A DNA stretch of 64,000 nucleotides from Buxus sempervirens (lineage: Eukaryota > Streptophyta > Magnoliopsida > Buxales > Buxaceae): NCBI GenBank assembly GCA_947561395.2, contig OX387188.1:8602150-8666149 (forward strand), written 5' to 3'. Below the pieces are notes generated by a model. It worked only from the letters and a program-made list of their open reading frames with translations, did not search any database and was not told the DNA's origin. Below, piece by piece: positions 44,211-53,934 of this stretch. A program made the translations under genes and the position numbers. Position 1 is the first letter of the stretch, and every line of letters begins with the position of its first letter.

Positions 44211-46160
44211 TTATGGGGGTTTCTTTTCAAAGAACAAGGGAATTCGAGAACTACCCCAATTCTTAAAAGCAAAAGCTGATTTTTCTTTCTTTGTTAGAAA
44301 ATTTCTTTCTCCTGCTAAGTGAGGCAAACGTCTCATTTCATGATTTGGGAGGATCTCCTTCTCTGGGGCATTGTGCTCATTCTCTGAAAGAAGTGACATT
44401 CCTTGATATGGAATCTGGATAGTAGCCCAGTCAATCAATGGAAGCTTAAACTTGGCCTCAATCTTTTCATTTGAATCTTCCTCTTTCTTTTCTTAGGATT
44501 TTCCTTTTTCAATTACCTCTGCTTCATTTTCTTCTTGTATGGAGAGTGATTTCATACCCTTCAGACAATCATTATCATCCATACTGAATTCTTGTTCAAC
44601 ATCTGGTGCTAGGCCATTTGTTTGCCCAAACTGCTCAAATGGAATTATTTGCACTTCCTCTACCCTTTCACCTGTCATTTCATTTTCTTTCAATTTTAGC
44701 TTTTCTTCTTCCTCTTCCTTCCTTTCTTTGATATCAAAATTTGCCCCTGTGTGAGTCTCTTTCTCCACATGTCCCCATTCATCTTCTTTTTCAAAATAAA
44801 CCCGGACTATGATACCCACTAGAGCAATAAGTTGAGAAGGGTCAAATCTTATTTTTCCTGAAAAAATCACCCCTACTGCATTTGAGCTGCCTGCCCCATT
44901 GTTATCGGTAGGTGGGATGGGTGTGACTAAATTGAATGATAAGGAGTTATTAGGGCCAAGCAACGATCAGTGGTATGCCCTAGAGTGCTCATATGATTCT
45001 CACAAATTGCAGATTAATCATAATTCTTCCCCTTGCTTGCATGCTGATTTGGCAACTTCAAAGTCACATAACCCTTCTGAAGTAAGGTAGGCAAAAGTTC
45101 AGATGGTCTCATAGGAAGTTTTGAAAACTCCCTTCTCTTTCTTACTTCTGTTTCATCTTTCACAGGCTGTGCGGAAGGGACATTAATTTGGATAGGCAGC
45201 AAAGGAACTTGATGGGTTGGCTTGATAGGAGGTGGATGAACATTGATTTGAAGCGGTTTTCCAAGTGACTGCACAATTTTTACTTCTGCTTCCCTCCTTT
45301 CTTCTTCCATTACCATTCTCCTTTTTCTGTGTAAAGAAAGTGGTAGAAGCTTCCTAGTTCAACACAGCAGAGTAATCAGCAATTTTTCTAGACTTGATCT
45401 CATCTTCAATTTTGTCTGCCACTTGCACTAGGGTAGCAAAACTGGTGGTGGTCTGACCAACAAGGTGATTGTAGAAAGGCTGCCCCAATGTCATGATGAA
45501 AGTTGAAATCATTTCTGGTTCTCCCACGGGTGGCCTGACTTGCGCAGCCAATTCCCTCCACCTCTTAGCATATTGCCTTATGGTCTCATCACTTTTCTTC
45601 ATCATCCTCATCATGCCATACATATCTGGTATAATCTCAGAGTTGAACCTGTATTGTGCCAAGAAAAACGTCAGCCAAATCCTTCCACCTTCTGATTTTC
45701 CCATGGTCAAGTGTGGCAAACCACCTCAGAGCAGATCTAGTCAAACTCCTCTGGAATAGCTGAATTAGAATGCCATCATCCCAGCCAAATTGGTATAGAG
45801 CCCCACAATAGAGCTTTAGATGGCTCATAGGGCAGCCAGTGCCATCGTATTTGTCAAAGTCTGGGCACTTAAATTTGGCTGGTAGGCATACATCTGGGTA
45901 TAGACACAGGTCTTCAAAGTTTGTGCCTCCATAACCGTTCACCCCTTTCACTTCTCTCAGTCTTCCTGAATCATCTCCAGCCTATGCAAGAATTTCCTTT
46001 CCATCTCATCCCTCATTCTTTCCTTTTCCTTTTCTTTTTCAGATTCAACACTATCTTCCCTGATCAGTATAGGTTCAGGGACATGTTCAGAAATGGGTTC
46101 AGGGATAGGTTGAGCTGGAGGTGGAATGTTGGTTTGAGGTGGAGGTACTTGATGGGAAGT
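44211..46160 (-). pseudogene. gag of element C, decayed
   Basis: Reads leftward from about 46160. It has an N-terminal Pro-rich segment, then the Gag core with CLPAKFKCPDFDKYDGTGCP (45637-45951), clearly homologous to FKCPELHQF-GTGCPLNHL of Ogre1 and Ogre2. Next are FFLAQYRFNSEI and SDETIRQYAKRWRELAAQV (45354-45719) and a 'LPMRPSELLPTLLQKGYV' segment (45014-45316). The CCHC-like knuckle (C-ENH...GHTTDR-C, about 44975-45010) lies just after an in-frame TAA. A Glu-rich tail runs through one more TAA to 44211. At least three frameshifts (near 45955, 45660 and 45350) and two stops. No pol follows. Confidence 0.82.
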
Positions 46161-46162
46161 GG

Positions 46163-47055
46163 TGTAACGCCTCGAACCCGGGTCAGTGCAAACCGGCACC
46201 CGACCCGAACCCGGTTCGCTACTGTAACAACCCGAATTTAGTTCAACAACCAAATCCGAGGTGTTACTGGCCCATATCAGATACATCATCAATAATATAC
46301 CAGACCAAAGAATTGAAATCCATTCACTTTATTATACTATCAGAGTTGCGGAAACAAGTATGTGCGGAAGTGTAGTTTAAAATCCTCAAATAACATATAG
46401 TTTGATCATCAATCATTAATATCAAAGTCTGGTAAAATAAACTGGTTACTATCTCTCTCTCATCTCTCTAATACATCAAATCCAAATGAATAATAATAAT
46501 CTAATCAAAAGTGCTAAGTCTATGTCATTCATCCACCTCAAACAAGATCCGGATAATAGTAATCCTCCGGTGTATACTCAGCTATCTCTCCCTGGAAATC
46601 ACTAAGATCCCCCTCTCGCGTATCAGCTGAAAAATGAAATAAAAGTAGGGTGAGATACGAATATCCCAGTAGGTAACACATGCATGATTAAACAGTTCAT
46701 ATAAGTAAAGTAACAGTTCATGCACGATTAAGCAATATCGACTAATTAGGCTCATATAATCATTCATATCATTCATGAATACAAAACAATTTGATAAACA
46801 GTTCTAGAAATGAATTTCAGCAAGTTTTAATATAAGAATCCAATATCAAGATCAATAACATGATTCACACTTTGCTAGGATGCACTAAGCAGTAACATCC
46901 GATCAATATCCCAATCACATGCCTCCAGCATGTATTCAATAATAATATCAAGTGTTGTGATTTCAGTGTCATTGTAGGACTCACAAAGATAGATAAACCT
47001 TTTGAGATGATTCTCAACCAATTGCTATACCACCGTGCGATTTAGGAGCAATGCT
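46163..47055. mobile_element. Element D: LTR-like sequence, interrupted by Ogre2
   Basis: Abruptly ends the gag of element C and begins TGTAACGCCTCGAACCCGG. A second TGTAACAACCCGAAT lies at 46223. TGTAAC(G)CCC starts are common in Ty3-gypsy LTRs. The interior is AT-rich with no ORF of note. Ogre2 inserted at atgct, so element D continues at 63928-64000. Orientation, right end and family are unknown. Confidence 0.45.
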
Positions 47056-47775
47056 TGTAAGCACCTCATTTTTGCGCTCCCAAAAAGCCAGAAAATGTAA
47101 AACCCGGCTAAAAAGTCAAACCCTGAGATGCGAAAAGTTGACCTTTTAATCAAATGAAAATTGGCCACCTTGATCTATCCCATTGGATAAAGAATCTCGA
47201 CGCGGTTCCAACGCAACTGGGTTTGCAGGAATCGGAGTCCGGATGAAGGTTCTGCGGGCGGTCAAACTCGAAGGAAAGCCAAGAGTTGACTTTTCCTTGA
47301 TTTCCGTGCCAAATACCTTGATCTATCCCATTGGATAAAGAATCTCGACGCGATTCCAACGCAACTGGGTTTGCTGGAATCGGAGTCCGGATGAGGGTTC
47401 TGCGGGCGATCAAACTTGAGGATGAGCCGAAAGTTGACTTTTCCTCGAACCCCGTGCCAAGTGCTTAACCCTATGTCATTGAATAGAGGGCTCCAATACG
47501 AGTTCAACGCAATTGAGTTTGCTCAAATCGGAGATCAGATGAAAGAGATATGAGCTGTCGAAGTTTCCGGGCAGCAAAAGCCGGAAACTGCACACGTGGC
47601 GCAGGAACTGCACACGTGGCTGCCAACGCAGCGAAATATCTCGGGGACTAAATCTTGAATATCCAAAAACCTCAAGGACTAAACAAAAATTCGTACGGGG
47701 CAATCCGTAGATATCCAAAAGTGTCAAATCGGTCGAATCGGTCAAGTCGAAGGGCAAATCCGTAATTTTTTGATT

Positions 47776-48023
47776 TGTATCCGGCATTTAATGCCGGATA
47801 CAGGTGCCCCTATGTATATCCGGACTCCAAGGCCGGATACAAAGATTTGCTCGGCGAGATTCGCGTCGATTCTCCGACAAATTCGCGGCGGAAATCAATT
47901 TTGCCAATTATTATGTTTTGTATCCGGACTCCAAGTCCGGATACAAAGGCAGCTTAATGTATCCGGACTCCAAGTCCGGATACACAAGATATATAGTGTA
48001 TCCGGACTCCAAGTCCGGATACA
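47776..48023 (+). repeat. U3 array of TATCCGG/CCGGATA palindromes, Ogre2 LTR
   Basis: Five palindromes end 11 bp before the TATA box. 47776-47802 (13-bp perfect arms, 1-nt centre), 47817-47839 (one mismatch), 47917-47947 (14-bp perfect arms, centre CCA), 47958-47984 and 47997-48023 (12-bp perfect arms, centre CCA). Repeated in the 3' LTR at about 61443-61690. Confidence 0.85.
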
Positions 48024-48033
48024 TTAAGTTTTC

Positions 48034-48040
48034 TATAAAA
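48034..48040 (+). promoter_or_regulatory. TATA box of Ogre2 5' LTR
   Basis: TATAAAA in 'ttctataaaagagggc', 978 bp from the LTR start. Same offset in the 3' LTR (61701). Confidence 0.7.
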
Positions 48041-49055
48041 GAGGGCAGCAGCCCCCTTTCCAAGGGTTGGCTCATTCCACCCTTCTTGGACTTGCTTTGC
48101 CCCCTTTTGCCTCTCCGAACCAGCCTCCTTCCAACCCTCTTTGCCTCCACCACCACCCCAAATCACCCCAAGGTGATCCCACCTTTCTTTCTTCTTCTTC
48201 TCCTTCACTTCCACTCCAAGAGGAGGAGGAGCAAGTGTTGTTGGTGCAAGGAAAAGCAGGCCCCAGTTGCTGTCCAGCTTCAAGGAGGAGCTTCCACACT
48301 AGGTAGCAACCCAGGAACCACGAGGTGAGTCTTTTTGACACGTTTGCTTATACATATATGAAAATGGTGTTGTTCTAAGCAAGTTAATGAGCTTGTTCTC
48401 CTCTTTTACCACAAATCTGTCATAAATGCTTGCATGGCATGAACTTGCCCTTCATTTCATCACGTGGGAGTCTCTGAAGGTAAAAGAATTCCCGCGTTTA
48501 GTTCTATAAGAGAATGGGAGGAGGTCCACCCCATTTAGAGTTTCTTTAACCCAGTGTTTTTTATTTCCTTTTGCTTTCCTTATGATGGTCTCTAGCAATA
48601 TTTTTCGTCCATTAAGAGAGAACATGTTCTCCCTACTTCTTCATCCAATGTATCCCCCATGTAATCCCCCCTCCCTTCCCTTCTTTAGATGCTTGTAGGC
48701 CAGGAGAATAAGTGTAGGAATTTCGGCCATGTGTAGCATTTTAGGTGATGCATGCTAGCTTCATTTGATTTCTTATGAGCATATATGCTAGTTGGTCCTT
48801 TTGTTCACATGCCTGCATGCACACTTGCACACACCCCCCATGACCCACTATTTTATGAGAATGCATCAGCATGATCCCCGTCCCCAAGGCCCCTTTTACC
48901 TTGCTGTAAACCCAAGGAGAGAAGCCCAGTGTGGCTTCTCCCAAATCTGAACCTACGCGGGCCCATCAGAGGGCCCACCAGACTTCCTAAACCCTCCTGG
49001 GAACCCCTGTAATCCATCCCGAATGGCAGAATCAAGAAAAAAAGCCATCTCAGGG

Positions 49056-49200
49056 TGATCCGGCAACTCAGGCCGGATCACCTGTGGCCCAGGCATATCC
49101 GGCAACTAAGGTCGGATAACCTGTGGCCCCTGTGTATCCGGCCAATGAGCCAGGATCACTTGCAGACCCTGTGTATCCGGCCTGAGTTGCCGGATACACA
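49056..49200 (+). repeat. Transcribed palindromes downstream of TATA, Ogre2 LTR
   Basis: Four more of the same family. 49056-49080 (9-bp perfect arms TGATCCGGC/GCCGGATCA), 49096-49118 (with one G-T), a degenerate copy at about 49130-49157, and 49170-49200 (12-bp perfect arms). Confidence 0.8.
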
Positions 49201-50082
49201 CAGAAAATGTGATTTTTGTATTTTGATGCTCTTTGCCGAATTGCATGATGATTTTTACTAAAACCATTGAACCAACAGGGCTTCCGGGCCACCCGGAAAC
49301 CCAACTTGGGACATGGACCGTTGGTCCAACTCGGAACACCCGTGGGCCTTCCAACGGGGCCCACCAAGCCCAATAAACACCAAAGCATGCAACTTAAGCA
49401 AGATTAAGTGAAATGAGCCGATTGAACCGGGCGGGCCGAGCCCAATGCGGCCCACCCATACCTTGATGTGAATGTATGGAATGCATAAAATGCCTGGTTT
49501 GGCCGAGACCATGGGCCAGGGCCTGTCGGGCCCGCTAAAGCCCACCAAGTGAACCAAGTTAGGGTGCAATCCCTAATTTCCAAGGAACTGGGCTTTCAAA
49601 GCCCAAAGCCGGGATCATGGGCCCCAAGCCCAATGACCGGCCCACTTTGGCTCAAATATAAACAAGATAAGTCTAAAATACCCTCGGCCACCATGGGGGC
49701 CCACCAAAGGGGCCCACAGATCCGTCCGGCCCACCCTTGCATGAAAACAACCTAATAATTCAAATCTAAACCTAAAGCCAAATCAATTCACTAACCAAAG
49801 CCCACAGGGCCTCCTAGGGTTAGACAGAGGCCCACTAAGGGCACACGGGCCAACTCAAGCCCATCCAGGACATCGGTCGGGCCTTCCAACGGGGCCCACC
49901 CAATCAGACTCAGAAAGCCAAAGATAAGCAAAGATAAAATCAACTAAAGGGACCCACACCACTCAGGTGGTCCCACCAATACCCAACAAAAATGCATGCT
50001 GGATTAGGAATCGGGTGAGAAACCAAAGAAAAGCTGACTCAAATTAGGGAACCCACGAGACCCGTCATCCGACGGGGCGGAT

Positions 50083-50105
50083 TGGGGTGTCTACGGACTT
50101 CCCCA
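50083..50105 (+). other. U5 hairpin with conserved 13-nt loop, Ogre2
   Basis: TGGGG/CCCCA closes loop TGTCTACGGACTT. The counterpart in Ogre1 is at 27014-27048. A further perfect hairpin CCCGTC-ATCC-GACGGG lies just upstream at 50061-50076. Confidence 0.5.
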
Positions 50106-50182
50106 GCCCGCAACCGAGAACCAACCTTAGAATCTCAAAGCCGCAGACCCCAAAAGCCCTAAATAAACAAGATTAGGCACCC

Positions 50183-50218
50183 AGGTGTCCGCCTGCACCC
50201 CATCAGGCGGTGGCGACT
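50183..50218 (+). other. U5 pseudoknot-like fold plus PBS-like 9-mer, Ogre2
   Basis: GGTG (50183-50186), T, CCGCCTG (50188-50194), CACC (50195-50198), CCAT, CAGGCGG (50203-50209), TGGCGACTC (50210-50218). Two base pairs of stem 2 differ from Ogre1 in a compensatory way. The 3' LTR copy is at 63851-63886. Confidence 0.65.
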
Positions 50219-50258
50219 CCGAATTACCCCGTGCCGCGTTTCCCACGCGCGCACAGCC

Positions 50259-50276
50259 TGGCGACTCTGCTGGGGA
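50259..50276 (+). other. Primer-binding site of Ogre2 (tRNA-Arg type)
   Basis: TGGCGACTCTGCTGGGGA, three bases after the LTR, identical to Ogre1. Confidence 0.85.
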
Positions 50277-51806
50277 CCACTCAGCCCAGTAGGACCCTGC
50301 TTAGACCGAGTCAGCTTAATGGGGAATTAGTGGATATTTGGGAAAACTTTCTACCTCGCTTAGCAAGGCACGGAATACACGTGACTACGTGTTCTGGGGA
50401 GTCCTGTCACAAGGACGCGATAATTGCCTAAGGCAAGTGGAATTTAAGTGGTCCCCTGTGACCCTCCACTTACCTGGGGATTCTCCCAGGACATCGTAAA
50501 ACGTGCCAATTCTGCACCTTACTTTACGAGGCAGTAGGGATTCCTTTATCACCTAAATCCAAACCAAACTCGCCCGTATAGGCACAGCACGCAGCCCAAC
50601 TGCACACACGGGCACACCACCACACCGTGGATGGATGATTGCGTAGATTTAGATTCTAAATTTCCCGCATTGATGTGATGGAACTGCGTGGGGTGACACG
50701 CACGAGGGAGGATGCGTGAATGATCCGACCTTTGATAGATGAGTGAATCGGATATTGCTACTTCTTTACCAAAACTTAGACCTCTCTAGCAGCCTACCCT
50801 TCTTCTTACTATGAACTGATCTTTGGGATGGTATTAGCACCTACGCTCCCGTGGCTTGCCGGGGAAAGCAGGGTAAACCCATCCCCCCAGTTTACTGGAG
50901 TCCGTTAGCACCACTGGTTTCTTGCCGTGGCACGCGAGGATCCAGTACTGGTCCAGACCCTTGTAGGCTTATGTCTCGGGCTGGGTATCCTTCCCCACCT
51001 AACGTTTTTGAATGAACTTTACGTTGAGCATGAGAGGGTGAGTAGGATGTGAATGATGATTAAAATTGAAATAAAATCCAGAGTCCATTTGGGGCAGCAA
51101 CCCCCGCTTTTTGCATCAAATGGAGTAAACCCTATATGCTGGGCGACCTCAGCCCTAATTTAGGAAGCTCACCCAATTTTGATCAGGGGAACCACCCCAG
51201 ATCCATGCATGGAGTCCTGTATGCTATGGGTCTTGACCCATTAGAGTCCGCTGGGAGCACTTTAAGTCCAGATTGGTCTTTTAGAGTAGACGAAAGCCGG
51301 CCAGATCAGACAAGCAGATGAAAGCACGCCAGATCAGAACATGGGCACTAAACCCTAGATCTAGGAAATTTTTAGCCTACCCGCTTGAAAAGCAATTTGT
51401 ATCCTCCCTTTTGGCTCCCAACAGCCTTAAGGAGGAATTCTTTGAAGTTTTTGGTAAATATCTTGTAAACCTTCGCCCTCGATGGCAAGTTGTAATTTTT
51501 GCTGTGGTCTGACACCGAAGGCAGATGAAAGAACAGATGAAAGACGGAAAGACTGATCAGGACTTGAATGTGCTCCTCTACACAAGTATGTCTAGGAGTC
51601 GCGCCTTCATTGGCGCCAACCCTTAGGACCACACACCATGTGTGCCTGGGTTAAATTCCGCACTGTTTTGTTTTTGCTTTATTTTGTGAAGCATGTTAGA
51701 ACTGCTAGTGATTAGTCTTTTGCTTGAAATTATGCATGTCTTAGGACTGACTTAGAGTCTTGATGTGGAACCTTAACTGATTCGGAATTTCGATCGGATA
51801 GTTGGC
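50277..51806 (+). other. Ogre2 5' leader
   Basis: Non-coding. Blocks are shared with the Ogre1 leader, among them 'gataattgcctaagg', 'cttgccgtgg' and 'aaccaccccagatccatgca'. This is consistent with a common packaging system. Confidence 0.65.
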
Positions 51807-52862
51807 ATGGCATCCTCATCCTCATATGAAAGAACCCGTTTCCCTAGGATAGAGAAGTGCGCCTGGGATACCCCCTGGATCCGTTCTTGGACAAGACAGC
51901 TCCAAGGGAGTGAGCAGATTGAATGGGAGCACAAATACCACATGGGACAGACTTTGTCCCCGTTAAATGTGCCGATCAACTGGGACATGATCCAAGCAGC
52001 TTTGCTTTTCTGGGATCCCCAGCTTTCAGTGTTTCGATTCGGGATCAATGAGTTGACTCCCACAATTGAGGAACTTGACATGTTCCTCCGATTTCGCGAC
52101 TTAGGAGAACCCGCTAGGCCAAGCCTCAAAGAAAGCTACAAGAATAAAGCTTGTGTTTTCTTTGGCCTCTCAAGGGGAGAATTCCAGACCTTAGGAGGTG
52201 ACAAGTCATTCACTAGGGTCTCCAAAACATTCCTTGCTGAAAAAATAAGAAACAAAAAGCAGGAAAGACCCCGGGTTTGGTTTGACACCTTCACCCTTGT
52301 GGCTCTGTCGCAAATCTTCTTTCCAGCTGGGGGGGACACCATTAATTTGGCCCTCATGGAAATTGTGGATCAACTCAGGGCAGGATACCGAATCATGCCA
52401 CTGATCCTAGCTCAACTGTTCCACTCCCTAACTTTGTCCAAAAATGGAACCCGGAGGTTTCAAGGGTGCGCTCCCCTTCTCCACATTTGGCTGCAAGACC
52501 ACCTGATGGTGTCATCACCTGTCAGTGCACACTACGGCCTAGTCCGTGACAACATACATCGGTTGGCTCAAAGAGAGATCCGACCAGACCTACCCACTCG
52601 TGAGGATTGGTTCAACCACTTTCTCCACCTGAAGGGAGAAACAGACATTCGATGGTGGGGCACATATAACATCCCCTACACCCCCATTATACCTTTCAAA
52701 AAAAAAAAAGAAAGAGAGGGACTTGCCTTGATAGGCCTTACCCATGCGGTGCCATACTATCTGATTCGGATTCTGAGACAGTTTGGGAAACCGCAGGGAG
52801 TCCCGATCCAAGACAACCTGAGCAGTCGGACTGGTCCACTCACTAAGGGACTGAGGTCATAG
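51807..52862 (+). pseudogene. Ogre2 ORF1, truncated
   Basis: 351 codons from MASSSSYERTRFPRIEKC, collinear with residues 1 to about 350 of Ogre1 ORF1 ('LLFWDPQLSVFRFGINELTPT', 'FRDLGEPARPSLKESYK', 'RVSKTFLAEKIRNKKQ'). It ends at an in-frame TAG where Ogre1 has Gln. A second stop follows, and the about 120-residue charged C-terminal region is missing. An A-rich in-frame expansion (FKKKKERE) lies near codon 305. The truncation did not prevent a very recent transposition, so Ogre2's own full-length ORF1 is dispensable or supplied in trans. Confidence 0.8.
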
Positions 52863-53203
52863 TTACCGGTAGAATGGACGAGGGTGTGCGTGTACTGATG
52901 GTTTGTCGTATTTGTGATCAGCATGATATACTTGACGCCGCAGCGGCGCCTCTTAATTGAAGCATGGTTTCCTTTTCACACTGCTATATTGTTTAAATTT
53001 TAACAAAACAAAAACTTGGAATAAAAGAATTAATTCCCTCCAATAGGGCAACTCGGTCTCAGACAGACCGCCTCTTCTTAAATAATTGCGATATTCCTGG
53101 TCGCTGCGACCACCTAATTCCCTTTATTTGCATCCCCCCATGGAGATCGCAAAACCCGGCAAGTGTTTAAAAACAAGACATAGAACTCAGAGCGTCTAAA
53201 CTA

Positions 53204-53775
53204 GGGTTCTCTTTCCCAGTCGCTTCCAAGCGACTAAAATAGATCAGTCTTCAAAAATAGGGTTCTCTCTCCCAGTTGCCTACGGGTAGCTAAAATAGAT
53301 TCGGTCAGTAGGGTTCTCTTTCCCAGTCGCTTCCAAGCGACTAAAATAGATCAGTCTTCAAAAATAGGGTTCGCTCTCCCAGTTGCCTACGGGTAGCTAA
53401 AATAGATTCGGTCAGTAGGGTTCTCTTTCCCAGTCGCTTCCAAGCGACTAAAATAGATCAGTCTTCAAAAATAGGGTTCGCTCTCCCAGTTGCCTACGGG
53501 TAGCTAAAATAGATTCGGTCAGTAGGGTTCTCTTTCCCAGTCGCTTCCAAGCGACTAAAATAGATCAGTCTTCAAAAATAGGGTTCTCTCTCCCAGTTGC
53601 CTACGGGCAGCTAAAATAGATTCGGTCATTAGGGTTCTCTTTCCCAGTCGCTTCCAAGCGACTAAAATAGATCAGTTTTCAAAAATAGGGTTCTCTTTCC
53701 CAGTCGCCTCCGAGCGTCTGAAATAGATCAGTTTTCAAAAATCAGGTTCTCTCCCCTTGTTACCTACGGGTAGCT
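53204..53775 (+). repeat. 107-bp tandem array with alternating stem-loops, Ogre2
   Basis: About five units. Each has two stem-loops, both preceded by GGGTTCTCTYTCCC (or close) and followed by AAAATAGAT. Type A is AGTCGCT-TCCA-AGCGACT (53218, 53325, 53432, 53539, 53646, degenerate 53702). Type B is AGTTGCC-TACG-GGTAGCT (53274, 53381, 53488; with G-C replacing G-U at 53595; with A-U replacing G-U at about 53759). Type B closes a C(UACG)G tetraloop, an unusually stable RNA motif. Confidence 0.82.
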
Positions 53776-53847
53776 AAAATAGATCAGTTAGGCGAAACAT
53801 ATCAGAAAACAAAATAAATCAGATAAAGTTTTGTGTTCATGCAAAAT

Positions 53848-53876
53848 TGCACTAATGCTTGTTAACTGTACCCTAG
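53848..53876 (+). other. Splice-acceptor-like site before Ogre2 gag
   Basis: TTGCACTAAT followed by a T-rich stretch and CCCTAG|GT. The AG is 59 bp before the gag ATG, nearly the same spacing as in Ogre1. Confidence 0.35.
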
Positions 53877-53934
53877 GTACCAAGAAAGTGCTTGCAGAAG
53901 TCCATACCTGTTAAGAACAAGGAAAAGGCCCGAT

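Larger units (their letters stand above)
15248..46162 (-). mobile_element. Element C: gag-only Tat/Ogre-related retroelement, nested host
   Basis: The left part is a 3' LTR (15248-17426) preceded, on the minus strand, by a polypurine tract (17427-17441) and A-rich internal DNA (to 19636). After the LINE (19646-43372) the internal DNA resumes and contains a minus-strand gag (44211-46160). The remaining internal DNA totals about 5 kb and has no protease, RT or integrase, so this looks like a non-autonomous gag-only element. The gag 5' side is interrupted at 46163 by element D. The 5' LTR and right target duplication are outside the window (left flank agttg, 15243-15247). Confidence 0.72.
47056..50255 (+). 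mobile_element. 5' LTR of Ogre2
   Basis: TGTAAGCACC to GCGCGCACA. TATAAAA at 48034. Palindrome arrays lie on both sides of the TATA box, with U5 folds near the 3' end. Long open frames inside it (for example 47804-48328) recur identically in the 3' LTR and overlap palindromes; I regard them as non-coding. Confidence 0.92.

Noticed and set aside
47804-48328. 174-codon open frame, repeated identically at 61471-61995
   Set aside because: It lies inside both Ogre2 LTRs across palindromes and the TATA box. The other frames there are equally open, and there are no family features.
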